A stretch of DNA of 64,000 nt. It comes from PALSA-1180 sp964624625. Lineage in GTDB: Bacteria; Oederibacteriota; Muellerivitia; Muellerivitales; Muellerivitaceae. This document shows, piece by piece, positions 18,313-27,302 of this stretch. The notes beneath the pieces were generated by a model that did no database searches, was not told the DNA's origin, and saw only the letters and a program-made list of their open reading frames with translations. Every line of letters starts with the position of its first letter. The stretch's first letter is position 1. The stretch is taken from positions 62,001 through 126,000 of the forward strand of contig CAZUXW010000001.1 in the NCBI GenBank assembly GCA_964624625.1. The letters are read 5' to 3'. A program made the position numbers and the translations under genes.

Positions 18313-18447
18313 GTTTTCCTCGAAAAGAATTTTTAGACTTGGGCCAGACGGTTTCCCGCCGAAAAAACGGCGCCGGACACCCGATTCCCCCCGCTGATTT
18401 TATGGCAAAAAAACCCGGTTGGGGAAAATTACTCGGCGCCGATCCCG

Positions 18448-19884
18448 TTAATTTGGCAAATACCATACCCGGCCATATTCTCGAACGGCGGGTCGGTAGT
18501 CTTTTTTTATTTCCGAAACGATTTCAGAAGGCATCAAATATTGGGCCGGCAGATCGTAAAGCTCGATGGATTTGAATTTTTTAAGACGGATATCGTCCAG
18601 CAAGGGTTTCCCGTCCCAACGCCCCCTGTCGTAAAGATATTGATATTCCACCGGCTGGTACCAAATCCTCTTTCCGGCCATCACCAGAAGGTCCAAATCC
18701 AGGGCCAGATAGGGACCAGGACCCAGGTACATTTTGGAGGCGTCCTGTTTCATTCGGATTTCTTCCGCCGGGGGCGCGGAAGGCCATGGATTTTGAGCCA
18801 ACATCGCGGCCATCGCTAAAACCCAGGGGGCCGGTATCCATTTCCAGGGAGTCTTGAAAAGTTCCGGAGGATGAAACCACAGGCCTTCCGCCGCGAAAAC
18901 CATTCCGTAAAGCCAAAATTCCAGGGCATAATTTTCAGCCCCCCCGTTGCGCCCCAGAAACAACAATTGGAGGGAGGAAAAAAAAACCTGGCATTTCAAG
19001 AGAAGGGACGCCTCGGCGAAAATCCATAAAAACACCACCGCCAGCACCAGCAGGGCCGACTCCTTAAGAAACCGGTGCGCCAAAAAATATTCCAGGGTTT
19101 TGAAATCGTACCCCGTGTCCAACCATGGCCCGGTGTGAAGTAAGTACAGGCCATGGGTCGTCCATTGTTCCCAAAAGAAAACCGCCGCTACGGGAAGGAA
19201 AGCTCCCATAAAAAAATAAACCCGCTTATTCCAATTTCCCCTGATCACGGAATAAAGCCCATAAGCCAGCCATAGGCTGACCGTGGTCTGCTTAACGCAA
19301 ACGGCGGCCCCGCCGAGAAGCCCTGCTCCGAGCAAACCCCAACTTATCCCCGCCGCTTTACCGCCCCGCTCCGAATCCCGGAATAAAACGAGAAAAGCCC
19401 CAAATTGCAAAAATAACGAAAGGGTGTCCGGGCGGACCATCGACCCCCAAAGGGCCCAAGTCGGCGAAAGCAGGAAAAGCAGGGCGGCGCAAAGGGCCTG
19501 AACCTTTCCCCAACGGTTCCAGCCCCAAACCGAAATTAAGATTCCGCAGCCCAGGTATCCGGCCATGGACAGGAGCCGCCCCGCAAGCCATAACCCGCCT
19601 GTTATTTTCAGGAGTAAAGCCTGGAGAAAAAAATAGAAGGGCGGATAGGCCGTGAGGAGATAGGGCCCGCCGTGAAAAGGGTTGGGATAAAGGGTTTCGC
19701 CGGAGAAAAATAAAAGAGCCCGGTCCACCATATAGGATTCGGTTTGCTGGACTTGAATCGGGCAAAACAGCCTTTGAACCAAGGGAACAAACCCCAGGGC
19801 GAAAACGACCGCCAAGACAAACCCCGTGGCACCCAGGGCCAACCAGGGAGCTTTATCGAGGGTCCCTCGGGCTGGTTTCCTCAA
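18448..19884 (-). CDS. GT39-like integral membrane glycosyltransferase
   Basis: 478 residues, about ten hydrophobic segments and a soluble C-terminal tail. It looks like the ArnT/PMT-like GT-C fold: a first periplasmic loop (ESYMVDRALLFFSGETLY, then LTAYPPFYFFLQALLL), where the conserved acidic residue is in YMVDRA, and VRPDTLSLFLQFGAFL further on. Such enzymes move a sugar from a polyprenyl carrier. The start overlaps the stop of cysN by 4 bases, so it lies at the tail of the sulfate operon although no sulfur role is evident. Confidence 0.7.
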   Translation of the reverse strand: MRKPARGTLDKAPWLALGATGFVLAVVFALGFVPLVQRLFCPIQVQQTESYMVDRALLFFSGETLYPNPFHGGPYLLTAYPPFYFFLQALLLKITGGLWLAGRLLSMAGYLGCGILISVWGWNRWGKVQALCAALLFLLSPTWALWGSMVRPDTLSLFLQFGAFLVLFRDSERGGKAAGISWGLLGAGLLGGAAVCVKQTTVSLWLAYGLYSVIRGNWNKRVYFFMGAFLPVAAVFFWEQWTTHGLYLLHTGPWLDTGYDFKTLEYFLAHRFLKESALLVLAVVFLWIFAEASLLLKCQVFFSSLQLLFLGRNGGAENYALEFWLYGMVFAAEGLWFHPPELFKTPWKWIPAPWVLAMAAMLAQNPWPSAPPAEEIRMKQDASKMYLGPGPYLALDLDLLVMAGKRIWYQPVEYQYLYDRGRWDGKPLLDDIRLKKFKSIELYDLPAQYLMPSEIVSEIKKDYRPAVREYGRVWYLPN

Positions 19885-21173
19885 CCGGCAATCATCCCAG
19901 CGCCTACCGTGTTATTCGTCAGTTCATCAATAAGGATAAAACTGCCGGTGACTTTGTTCCTGGAATAGGGATCAAAGCAAATGGGTTTTAAGGTCTTAAT
20001 TTTGACCAAGGCAATGTCATTTAGCTTGAGTTCAGTGGCGGTATTTTTTTCCAGGGTTTTCATGTCCCGAACCCACTCAATAGCCTCCACCATCACCTTT
20101 ACCTCCCCCGTGGCCAATTTCAGGAGGTACTTTTTCTTTAAGGCCAAGGGCTCCTTGACCATCCAGCACACATGGGCCTCAAAATTTTGGGAGCATTGGG
20201 GTTCGTTACCCGGGTAAGCCAGCACATCGCCCCGGGAAATATCGATTTCATCTTCCAATCGAATCGTCACCGACATGGGAGTGAAGGCCTCGTCCATCGC
20301 GCCATTGAAGGAATCGATCGACTTAATCACGGAAACCGCGCCGGAGGGGAGGGAGACAATCTTATGTCCCTTTCGGGCGACGCCAGAGGCGATTTTCCCT
20401 GAAAAACCCCGGTAATCCAGATTTGGCCGCAAAACCAGCTGGACCGGAAAGCGGAAGTCATCCAGGTTCCTGTCCTTGGAAATCTCAATCGTCTCCAACT
20501 GTTCCAGAAGGGATTTTCCATGGAACCAGGGCGTGGCGGAGCTCTTCACCGTGACATTATCCCCCTTCAGGGCCGAGATCGGGATGAAGGTCAAATCTTT
20601 CACAAGGGGCCTGGCGGGATGCTCATCGGATAATTTCTGGAAAAAAGCCTCGTAATCGGCTTTGATCTTTTCATAAACCTCCTGTTTAAAATCAACCAGG
20701 TCCATCTTGTTGATGGCCACGACGATATGGGGGATCCCCAGAAGCTTGGCGATGTAGCCGTGGCGTTTGGATTGCACCATCACTCCGTTGCGGGCGTCGA
20801 TGAGGACAATCGCCAGGTCCGCGGTCGAGGCTCCGGTCACCATGTTGCGGGTATATTGCTCGTGGCCGGGCGTGTCGGCGATAATGAACTTGCGCTTGGA
20901 CGTGGCAAAATACCGGTAAGCCACATCGATGGTAATGCCCTGCTCCCTTTCGGCGGAAAGGCCGTCGGTGATCAAGGCGAAGTCGATGTCTTCCCCGCCC
21001 TTCTTTTGGGTGGTCTTGCGGATGGCGTCCAATTGGTCCTCAAACACACCCTTGGAGTCGTAAAGAAGCCTGCCGATGAGGGTGGATTTGCCGTCATCCA
21101 CGCTCCCCGCGGTCGTGAACCGAAGCAGTTCCATTTGCTCGTAATTCAGTAATGTTTTAGCGCTTAGCGACAT
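19881..21173 (-). CDS. cysN: Sulfate adenylyltransferase subunit 1 (GTPase)
   Basis: About 430 residues. With CysD makes adenosine 5'-phosphosulfate from sulfate and ATP, driven by GTP hydrolysis. GTPase motifs: TAGSVDDGKSTLIGRLLYD (P-loop), REQGITIDVAYRYF (G2), DTPGHEQYTRNM (G3) and INKMDL (G4), then EF-Tu-like beta-barrel domains. No fused APS kinase. I take the ATG at 21173 (MSLSAK), preceded by TCGGAG; the longer frame runs into an inverted repeat. cysD is upstream but is separated by a GxxExxY element, which is unusual since cysDN are normally adjacent. Confidence 0.96.
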   Translation of the reverse strand: MSLSAKTLLNYEQMELLRFTTAGSVDDGKSTLIGRLLYDSKGVFEDQLDAIRKTTQKKGGEDIDFALITDGLSAEREQGITIDVAYRYFATSKRKFIIADTPGHEQYTRNMVTGASTADLAIVLIDARNGVMVQSKRHGYIAKLLGIPHIVVAINKMDLVDFKQEVYEKIKADYEAFFQKLSDEHPARPLVKDLTFIPISALKGDNVTVKSSATPWFHGKSLLEQLETIEISKDRNLDDFRFPVQLVLRPNLDYRGFSGKIASGVARKGHKIVSLPSGAVSVIKSIDSFNGAMDEAFTPMSVTIRLEDEIDISRGDVLAYPGNEPQCSQNFEAHVCWMVKEPLALKKKYLLKLATGEVKVMVEAIEWVRDMKTLEKNTATELKLNDIALVKIKTLKPICFDPYSRNKVTGSFILIDELTNNTVGAGMIAG

Positions 21174-21196
21174 TAAAATCTCCGAAACAAATATTT

Positions 21197-21660
21197 CACC
21201 ACCAAGACACCAAGGCACCAAGAATGCATTTTTTACATCGCAATTCTTTTAATACCCTTGCCAATCAAAGGAACATTGAAATTGATCAATAGTCCCAGTT
21301 TTTTACCAGACAGTTTAAGATAAGTCATAACTTGCGCATGATGAACCGGAAGAACAACCTCCACAGCTTTCAACTCAATAATCACCGAATCATCAACCAA
21401 AAGATCAAGGCGAAAGCCAAGTTCCAATTGTTCACCATCATACATAACGGGGATTGGAACTTGCTTGGCAACCTTAAGGCCCTTCTTGGACAACTCCTTG
21501 ATTAAACAGGTTTCGTAAATCTGTTCCAACAATCCCGGCCCAAGTTTGTAATGGACCTTGTAGGCGGCGTCAACAATCTCTCGAGCAACTTTGTTCAATG
21601 CCGGATCAATAATATTTTTTCTCATCTTTAAAAACTTGGTGCCTTGGTGTCTTGGTGGTG
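21197..21660. mobile_element. Inverted-repeat element carrying a GxxExxY gene
   Basis: Perfect 26-base inverted repeats, 21197-21222 (beginning CACCACCAAGACACCAAGG) and 21635-21660 (its reverse complement), enclose one gene. The arms are built of CACCAAGG units, like the CACGAAGG arms of three gene-poor elements elsewhere in the window. It has split cysD from cysN. No transposase is inside, so movement would need help in trans. Confidence 0.75.
21233..21625 (-). CDS. GxxExxY protein, PD-(D/E)XK-like
   Basis: 130 residues. Carries the family signature GLLEQIY (about residue 31), and the nuclease-like order Glu, then Asp in FRLDLLVDD and IIELKAVE (D-ExK). GxxExxY proteins are small, highly copied, and of unproven function. 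Here the gene fills an inverted-repeat element between cysD and cysN, with 3' and 5' ends only 8-14 bases from the arms. This suggests a selfish cassette rather than a sulfur gene. Confidence 0.88.
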   Translation of the reverse strand: MRKNIIDPALNKVAREIVDAAYKVHYKLGPGLLEQIYETCLIKELSKKGLKVAKQVPIPVMYDGEQLELGFRLDLLVDDSVIIELKAVEVVLPVHHAQVMTYLKLSGKKLGLLINFNVPLIGKGIKRIAM

Positions 21661-21673
21661 ATCAAAATGTTGT

Positions 21674-22597
21674 TTAAAAATATCCCTCTTTTTTCTTCTG
21701 TTCCATGGAACTGTCCGAACCGTGGTCGATGATGCGGTTTTCCCTCTCGCTTTTGCGGGTCGTGATCAGGTCTTCAATGATTCCCCTCAGATCGTGCACT
21801 TCCGTCGCGGAGGCGATGGCGCCCGTGCAGGACATGCAGCCCAAGGAGCGGAAACGCACCTTCATGTCGCCGACCTCATCCCCCGGCAAAATCGGGATGT
21901 GGGAAACCCAGGGGATGAGCAGGCTGTTCCGCTTGATGATCTTGCGGGTGTGGGTGAAGTAAATGGGAACCACTGGAATTTTTTCCATTTCGATGTAAAG
22001 CCAGATATCCAGCTCCGTCCAATTGGAAAGGGGGAAAACACGGATGGATTCCCCTTCGTTGACCTTGGAATTGTAGAGATCCCACAATTCGGGCCTTTGG
22101 TTCTTGGGATCCCATTGACCGAAGGAATCCCGGAAGGAATAGACCCTTTCCTTGGCCCGGGACTTTTCCTCCTCCCGCCTGGCCCCGCCGAATGCCGCGT
22201 CATACCCGTATTTTGTCAGGGCGTCCAAAAGGCCCTGGGTTTTTAAAAGGCCGCAGCATTTTTGAACCCCATACTTAAAGGGACTGGAACCATCGGCAAT
22301 GGCCGCCTCGTTGCGTTCCACGATAAGATTGGCGCCAATATCCTTGATAAACTTGTCCCTAAACTCATACATCTCCGGAAATTTGTAGCCCGTGTCCACA
22401 TGCAGGAGCGGAAAAGGGATTTTGCCGGGGTAAAAAGCCTTCTGGGCCAGGCGCACCATGACGCTGGAGTCCTTCCCCACGGAATAAAGCATGACGGGAT
22501 TTTTGAATTCCGCCGCGACTTCCCGAATAATGAAGATGCTTTCGGACTCTAATTGTTTGAGGTGAGATAGGATTTTGAGGTCGGTGTTCGTCGGCAT
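21674..22597 (-). CDS. cysD: Sulfate adenylyltransferase subunit 2
   Basis: About 307 residues. Catalytic subunit of ATP sulfurylase. PP-loop motif LYSVGKDSSVMVRLA near residue 36, HVDTGYKFPEMYEFRD, GARREEEKSRAKER and FPLSNWTELDIWLYI are typical CysD. The start MPTNTDLKIL at 22597 fits the family; the frame continues upstream without similarity. Upstream is cysA, 131 bases away, downstream the GxxExxY element and cysN. Confidence 0.97.
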   Translation of the reverse strand: MPTNTDLKILSHLKQLESESIFIIREVAAEFKNPVMLYSVGKDSSVMVRLAQKAFYPGKIPFPLLHVDTGYKFPEMYEFRDKFIKDIGANLIVERNEAAIADGSSPFKYGVQKCCGLLKTQGLLDALTKYGYDAAFGGARREEEKSRAKERVYSFRDSFGQWDPKNQRPELWDLYNSKVNEGESIRVFPLSNWTELDIWLYIEMEKIPVVPIYFTHTRKIIKRNSLLIPWVSHIPILPGDEVGDMKVRFRSLGCMSCTGAIASATEVHDLRGIIEDLITTRKSERENRIIDHGSDSSMEQKKKEGYF

Positions 22598-22728
22598 TTT
22601 GGCAATTCCTTGGTTTTTACTTCTCTTTCCAGCCAGTTTCGGGTTAATCGGAACAAAAACCAACCCCAACTGGCCAAAAGCCACTAGAAATTACACTTTT
22701 TCGGGTTTTAACTCAATGCCAAAGGCTT

Positions 22729-23769
22729 CTATATAGGAAACACATGGAAAGCCGTGATAGCGGCGTAAACTTCCGACCCTTCCTTAAATCCGCTGGCCAA
22801 GGCGACTCCCTTGGGGATTTGGGCCGAAATAGTTTTGTCTTCCCCAATATCCAGCTTGTACTCGATCACCGTCCCCTTAAAACGGGTCTTGGCGATCTTG
22901 GCCCTGACCTGCAAGGTCTCGAATTGGGCCGTCATATAGACATCATTGGGCCGGAAATAAATGCGGATCTTTTGCTTTACCGCCAGTGCCGGGCTTACCG
23001 GAAACCGGAAGGGCCCCCAAACCGCCAAACCCTTTTCCGTGACTTCCGTATCGATATAATTCGTCTCTCCCACGAACTGGGCGATGAAATGGGTAGCGGG
23101 TTTGTCAAAAATCTCGATGGGCGTCCCATCCTGCTCGATTTCCCCGTGGTTCATAATCAGGATACGGCTGGCCACTTCCATGGCTTCCTGCTGGTCGTGG
23201 GTGACAAAAAGGGTCGTCACGTTGGTTTCTTCATGAAGTTTTAAAATCCATTCCCGCAATTCTTCCCGAACCTTGGCGTCCAAGGCCCCAAAAGGCTCGT
23301 CCAAAAGCAAAACTTCCGGCCGGGGGGCCAAGGCCCGGGCCACCGCCACGCGCTGCCTTTGACCCCCGGATAATTGGGCCGGATAGCGTTTCTCGTAGCC
23401 TTTTAACTGGATCAGGCTCAAGAGCTCATACACCCGATCCTGTATTTCTCTTTCCGATTGCTTGCGGACGCGCAGGCCGAAGGCGATATTCTCGAAAACC
23501 GTCATGTGCTTGAAAAGGGCGTAATGCTGGAAAACGAACCCGACGTTGCGTTCTTTCGCCGAGGCGTAGGTGGCTTCCCGGCCCGTCAAATGAATCTCTC
23601 CCGAATCCGGAATTTCCAATCCCGCGATCATACGCAGCAAGGTGCTTTTGCCCGATCCCGAGGGGCCCAGCAGGGCCGTCAAAGATCCCGTTTCCAGTTT
23701 TGCGTTCACCTCATGGACAGCCTTAAAGCTGTTGTAGGATTTAGATAACCCGCGAACTTCAATACTCAT
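22729..23769 (-). CDS. cysA: Sulfate ABC transporter ATP-binding protein
   Basis: 346 residues. ATPase of the CysTWA importer. Walker A LLGPSGSGKSTLLRM, Q-loop region VFQHYALFKHMTV, signature LSGGQRQRVAVARAL, Walker B VLLLDEPFGALD, switch His TLFVTHDQQEA, then a TOBE-type regulatory region. It overlaps cysW by 4 bases, so translation is coupled. Confidence 0.95.
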   Translation of the reverse strand: MSIEVRGLSKSYNSFKAVHEVNAKLETGSLTALLGPSGSGKSTLLRMIAGLEIPDSGEIHLTGREATYASAKERNVGFVFQHYALFKHMTVFENIAFGLRVRKQSEREIQDRVYELLSLIQLKGYEKRYPAQLSGGQRQRVAVARALAPRPEVLLLDEPFGALDAKVREELREWILKLHEETNVTTLFVTHDQQEAMEVASRILIMNHGEIEQDGTPIEIFDKPATHFIAQFVGETNYIDTEVTEKGLAVWGPFRFPVSPALAVKQKIRIYFRPNDVYMTAQFETLQVRAKIAKTRFKGTVIEYKLDIGEDKTISAQIPKGVALASGFKEGSEVYAAITAFHVFPI

Positions 23770-24677
23770 GAGACAGCCTCGCTTTCGATCAGGGTTGGCA
23801 ATACTTCACGCTCCCTGGCGTATTTGGCTCCAATAATCGTTTTAGCGATCAATGTCAGGACCGCTAAAAAGGTCAGAAGCGACGCCACCGCGAAGGCGGC
23901 GGTAAAATTATATTCGTTATATAAAATTTCCACATGAAGCGGCAGGGTATTGGTGAGGCCCCGGATGTGGCCCGAGACAACGGACACGGCGCCGAATTCG
24001 CCCATGGCCCGGGCGTTGCAAAGAATCACTCCGTAAAGCAAACCCCACTGGATATTGGGAAGGGTTACCCTCCAAAAGGTCTGCCAGCCATTGGCTCCCA
24101 TCACCATGGCCGCCTCCTCTTCTTCCGTTCCTTGTTCCTGCATCAAGGGAATGAGTTCCCGGGAAACAAACGGGAATGTCACGAAGATCGTCGCCAGGAC
24201 AATCCCCGGCACGGCGAAAATAATATGAATGTTATGATCCCTCAACCACGGACCCAATAACCCCTGCAAGCCGAACAATAAAACGTAAATCAACCCGGAA
24301 ACGACCGGCGAAACCGTAAAGGGCAGGTCAATCAAGGTGATCAATAGATTCTTGCCGGGAAACCGGAACTTCGTGACGGCCCAGGCTGAAGCCAAGCCAA
24401 AGAGCGTATTGAAAAGCACGGAGAAAAAGGCCGCGATCAGAGTCAACCGAATGGCCGCGTAAGCCGTGGGTTCCAAGACCGCGTCCAAATAATATTGGAC
24501 TCCTTTCGCCAAAGCCGCGGTAAAAACCTGCGCCAAAGGGACCAGTAGAAAAAGCGAGATAAAAATAACAGCCAATGAAATGAGAAACCACCGGACCCAC
24601 CTGGGCTCGGTGAGGGCCCGGGCCGGGTCGCTCAATTGAGCGCCCTTCAGGCTGATGATTAAAGTTTCTTTAGCCAT
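23766..24677 (-). CDS. cysW: Sulfate ABC transporter permease CysW
   Basis: 303 residues, six predicted membrane helices with the EAA loop EEEAAMVMGANGWQTFWRVTLPNI, which docks onto CysA. The motif NARAMGEFGAVSVVSGHIRG is characteristic of the CysW/CysT family. GAGGAATATC precedes the start. A 120-base spacer holding hairpins separates it from cysT. Confidence 0.93.
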   Translation of the reverse strand: MAKETLIISLKGAQLSDPARALTEPRWVRWFLISLAVIFISLFLLVPLAQVFTAALAKGVQYYLDAVLEPTAYAAIRLTLIAAFFSVLFNTLFGLASAWAVTKFRFPGKNLLITLIDLPFTVSPVVSGLIYVLLFGLQGLLGPWLRDHNIHIIFAVPGIVLATIFVTFPFVSRELIPLMQEQGTEEEEAAMVMGANGWQTFWRVTLPNIQWGLLYGVILCNARAMGEFGAVSVVSGHIRGLTNTLPLHVEILYNEYNFTAAFAVASLLTFLAVLTLIAKTIIGAKYAREREVLPTLIESEAVS

Positions 24678-24699
24678 TTGATATTCCTCTTTTAAAAAC

Positions 24700-24797
24700 C
24701 TGTAGGGGCAGCCCTTCGAGGGTGCCCTAGGGCAGGCACGGAGGCCTGCCCCCTACTTTGACAACCATGAGCGATCACAAGGATCGCCCCTACCCCT
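24700..24797. repeat. Dispersed multi-hairpin repeat between cysT and cysW
   Basis: Three short palindromes in a row: GGGGCAGCCCTTCGAGGG near 24704, GGGCAGGC...GCCTGCCC near 24731-24752 and GCGATCACAAGGATCGC near 24772-24790. This is the layout of REP/BIME-type repeats. It has the place of a normal 10-base operon gap. It could trim or stabilise the operon message. Confidence 0.65.
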
Positions 24798-25625
24798 TTA
24801 ATGCGCCCGATGGGTTCCGGTTCGGGACTGCAGCCAATTGATCGTTAACAACGAAATAAAAGAAATCACCAACATTACCACCCCGATAGAAGTGGCTCCG
24901 GCGTAATCGTACTGCTCCAGTTTGGTAATAATTAAAAGCGGTGTAATTTCCGTCTTCATCGGCATATTGCCCGCGATGAAAACAACCGATCCATACTCGC
25001 CAACGGCCCTGGCAAAAGACAAGGAAACTCCCGTGATCCAGGCCGGAAGAAGGGTTGGCAAAACTACCCGGGTGACCGTGTACCAACGGCTGGCTCCCAA
25101 GCTGACAGCGGCCTTTTCCATTTCAGGGTCCAGCGACTCTAAAACCGGCTGAAGGGTCCGCACCACGAAAGGCAGACCGATAAAGGTGAGGGCGATGATA
25201 ATTCCCAGAGGCGTGTAGGCGACCTTGATCCCCAGGGGTTCCAGCCTGCTCCCGATCCAGCCATTGGGAGCGTAAAGAGCGGTTAAGGTAATTCCCGCCA
25301 CCGCCGTAGGAAGAGCGAAAGGAAGGTCCACCAAAGCGTCCAGAATCTTTTTCCCGGGAAACTCATATCGAATCAGAACCCAAGCCACGACAGCGCCAAA
25401 AAAAGAATTGAGGAGGGCCGCCACGAGAGAAGCCCCAAAGGTCAACTTATAGGAAGCCATCACCCGGGGTTCGGTCACAGCCTGGATAAACTGGGCCCAA
25501 GTGAAGGTGGTGCTCTTCAGGATCATGGCCGCCAAGGGTATGAGGACAATCAGGCTTAAATAGGTCAAGGTAAAACCCATCGATAAGCCGAATCCCGGCA
25601 ACACGCCCGTCGATTTAAACTTCAT
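24798..25625 (-). CDS. cysT: Sulfate ABC transporter permease CysT (CysU)
   Basis: 275 residues with six hydrophobic helices. LDALVDLPFALPTAVAGITLTALY and the EAA loop EKAAVSLGASRWYTVTRVVLPTLL are typical, then FARAVGEYGSVVFIAGN. With CysW forms the membrane channel for sulfate or thiosulfate. Its start lies inside the end of the HPr-like gene (11-base overlap), so that gene belongs to the same operon. Confidence 0.94.
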   Translation of the reverse strand: MKFKSTGVLPGFGLSMGFTLTYLSLIVLIPLAAMILKSTTFTWAQFIQAVTEPRVMASYKLTFGASLVAALLNSFFGAVVAWVLIRYEFPGKKILDALVDLPFALPTAVAGITLTALYAPNGWIGSRLEPLGIKVAYTPLGIIIALTFIGLPFVVRTLQPVLESLDPEMEKAAVSLGASRWYTVTRVVLPTLLPAWITGVSLSFARAVGEYGSVVFIAGNMPMKTEITPLLIITKLEQYDYAGATSIGVVMLVISFISLLTINWLQSRTGTHRAH

Positions 25626-25902
25626 CCTGTTTTTCTTTCCATTTTTTCAGTAGCGACCTGATCGCTTCCACCGCTTGGGCCGCGTCCTCGCCCTCGGCTG
25701 AAAACTCCAGTACCGTACCATAAATGGCGCCCAGCGTTAAGAGCCCTAAAAGACTTTTGGCGTTCACCGGGTGGCCGCCGCCGGAAACCAGGATATGGCT
25801 TTTAAAGCGGCTCGTCACCTTCACCAATTCAGCTCCTGCCCTCAAATGCATGCCGAGCCTGTGGAGAATTGGAATTTTTTCAATAATTCGCATACCCGTC
25901 AT
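25615..25902 (-). CDS. HPr-family phosphocarrier-like protein
   Basis: About 95 residues. The HPr fold is clear: HRLGMHLRAGAELVKVTSRF, where the active-site His15 position is kept (GMHLRAGA for the usual GLHARPA), the regulatory serine loop NAKSLLGLLTLGA, and a C-terminal EGEDAAQAVEAI helix. The substitution of RP by LR beside the histidine is unusual. The start is uncertain: ATG at 25902 or 25893 (AAGGATGACGGGT), or 25980. An HPr gene inside a sulfate transport operon is not expected. It may regulate transport, or be a passenger. EI, EII or HPr kinase are not in the window. Confidence 0.8.
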   Translation of the reverse strand: MTGMRIIEKIPILHRLGMHLRAGAELVKVTSRFKSHILVSGGGHPVNAKSLLGLLTLGAIYGTVLEFSAEGEDAAQAVEAIRSLLKKWKEKQDEV

Positions 25903-26141
25903 CCTTATCAATTCCCCGCCGCCGGAAAGCGGCAGAGCCCCATATTCATCATGAAAATGATCTTTCGCGAAATGGGACATAGTTTGCTTTTCAACCCTTG
26001 ATATTTTTTAAAAGGCGTTTCAACGAAATTCCCAGCGAATGGCAGCCTCTGAAAAATCCTTCCCAACCAGGTTCTAACAATCCTCGCGATCCGCGGTATG
26101 GCCGAAGAATTTTTCAGGGACTACGATTAAATGATCTAAGG

Positions 26142-26181
26142 TAAAAAAAACGAGGAAAGCGGCCCTGACCGCTTCCCTCGC
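26142..26181 (-). terminator. Intrinsic terminator after sbp
   Basis: On the minus strand CGAGGGAAGCGG pairs with CCGCTTTCCTCG and is followed by eight T (26143-26150). It lies 50-90 bases past the sbp stop, so porin-sbp is at least partly separated from HPr-cysTWA. The 326 bases between sbp and the HPr-like gene hold otherwise only a second G6/C6 hairpin at 26190-26217. Confidence 0.85.
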
Positions 26182-26228
26182 AGACCCCGAAAGGGGGGTT
26201 TGGCCGATCCCCCCCTGTTGGTCGGAAG

Positions 26229-27245
26229 TTATTTAGGCTGGTAAATCTGGTCGAATACTCCGCCGTCGCTGAAATAGGCCGGCTGAGCTTTCTTCCAACC
26301 GCCGAACACCTTATTGATGGTGAAGAGTTTCAGTTTCGGAAAGGTATCCGAATGCTTGGCCAAAACCGACTTGGAACGGGGCCGGTAATAATTCCGGGCC
26401 GCGATCTCCTGTCCTTCCGGGCTGTAGAGATATTTCAAGTAGGCTTCCGCGACCTTGGTGGTGCCGTGCTTCTCGGCGTTCTTGTCCACCACCGCCACCG
26501 GCGGCTCCGCTAGGATGCTGACCGAGGGATTCACGATTTCAAACTGGCCTTTGCCCAATTCATTGATCGCCAGGTAAGCCTCGTTTTCCCACGAAATCAA
26601 CACATCCCCGATTCCCCGCTCCACAAAAGTTGTGGTTGAACCACGGGCTCCCGAGTCCAGCACCGGAACATTCTTATAAATCTTTGCCACGAAATCCCGG
26701 GCCTTACCCTCGTCCCCATATTTCTGCAGGGCATAACCCCAAGCGGCCAAAAAATTCCAGCGGGCTCCTCCGGACGTTTTGGGATTGGGCGTGATGACCG
26801 ATATTCCCGGCTTAGCTAGGTCGTCCCAGTCATGGATATCTTTCGGATTGCCCTTGCGCACCAGCAAAACGATCGTGGAAGTGTAAGGAGTGCTGTGATT
26901 GGCGTAGCGATCCTGCCAATCTTCCCCGATGAGTTTCGACTTGTCCACGATCGCGTCAATATCGGCCGCCAAGGCCAGGGTCACCACATCAGCCTCCAGC
27001 CCATCGATCACAGCCCGGGCTTGTTTGCCCGAACCGCCGTGGGACTGATCCACGGTAAGGTCTTCGCCCGATTCTTCCTTCCAATGCTTGGCGAAAGCCT
27101 TGTTATAGTCCTGGTACAATTCCCGGGTCGGGTCGTAGGAGACATTCAACAAGTGAACTGTTCCCGCGTCTTTCGCCTGGCCCAAGGAAACCGAGCCCCA
27201 AACAACCGCCAACGATAATCCCCAGCTAATCCATTTCTTTTTCAT
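26229..27245 (-). CDS. sbp: Periplasmic sulfate-binding protein (copy 1)
   Basis: 338 residues. Signal peptide of about 24 residues (WISWGLSLAVVWGSVSLGQA). Binds sulfate or thiosulfate for CysTWA. Family motifs: LLNVSYDPTRELYQ, QSHGGSGKQARAVIDGLEAD, TLALAADIDAI, NPKTSGGARWNFL and GSTTTFVERGIGDVLISWENEA. It follows an OprP-like porin, 57 bases away, and both stand behind three tandem riboswitch copies. A paralogue at 30723-31739 serves the TonB operon. Confidence 0.96.
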   Translation of the reverse strand: MKKKWISWGLSLAVVWGSVSLGQAKDAGTVHLLNVSYDPTRELYQDYNKAFAKHWKEESGEDLTVDQSHGGSGKQARAVIDGLEADVVTLALAADIDAIVDKSKLIGEDWQDRYANHSTPYTSTIVLLVRKGNPKDIHDWDDLAKPGISVITPNPKTSGGARWNFLAAWGYALQKYGDEGKARDFVAKIYKNVPVLDSGARGSTTTFVERGIGDVLISWENEAYLAINELGKGQFEIVNPSVSILAEPPVAVVDKNAEKHGTTKVAEAYLKYLYSPEGQEIAARNYYRPRSKSVLAKHSDTFPKLKLFTINKVFGGWKKAQPAYFSDGGVFDQIYQPK

Positions 27246-27302
27246 TTTCGTTTCCTTTTCTTTTTATCAGAGAGTATTTGTCCCCCGAGGGGGACAAATG
27301 GG

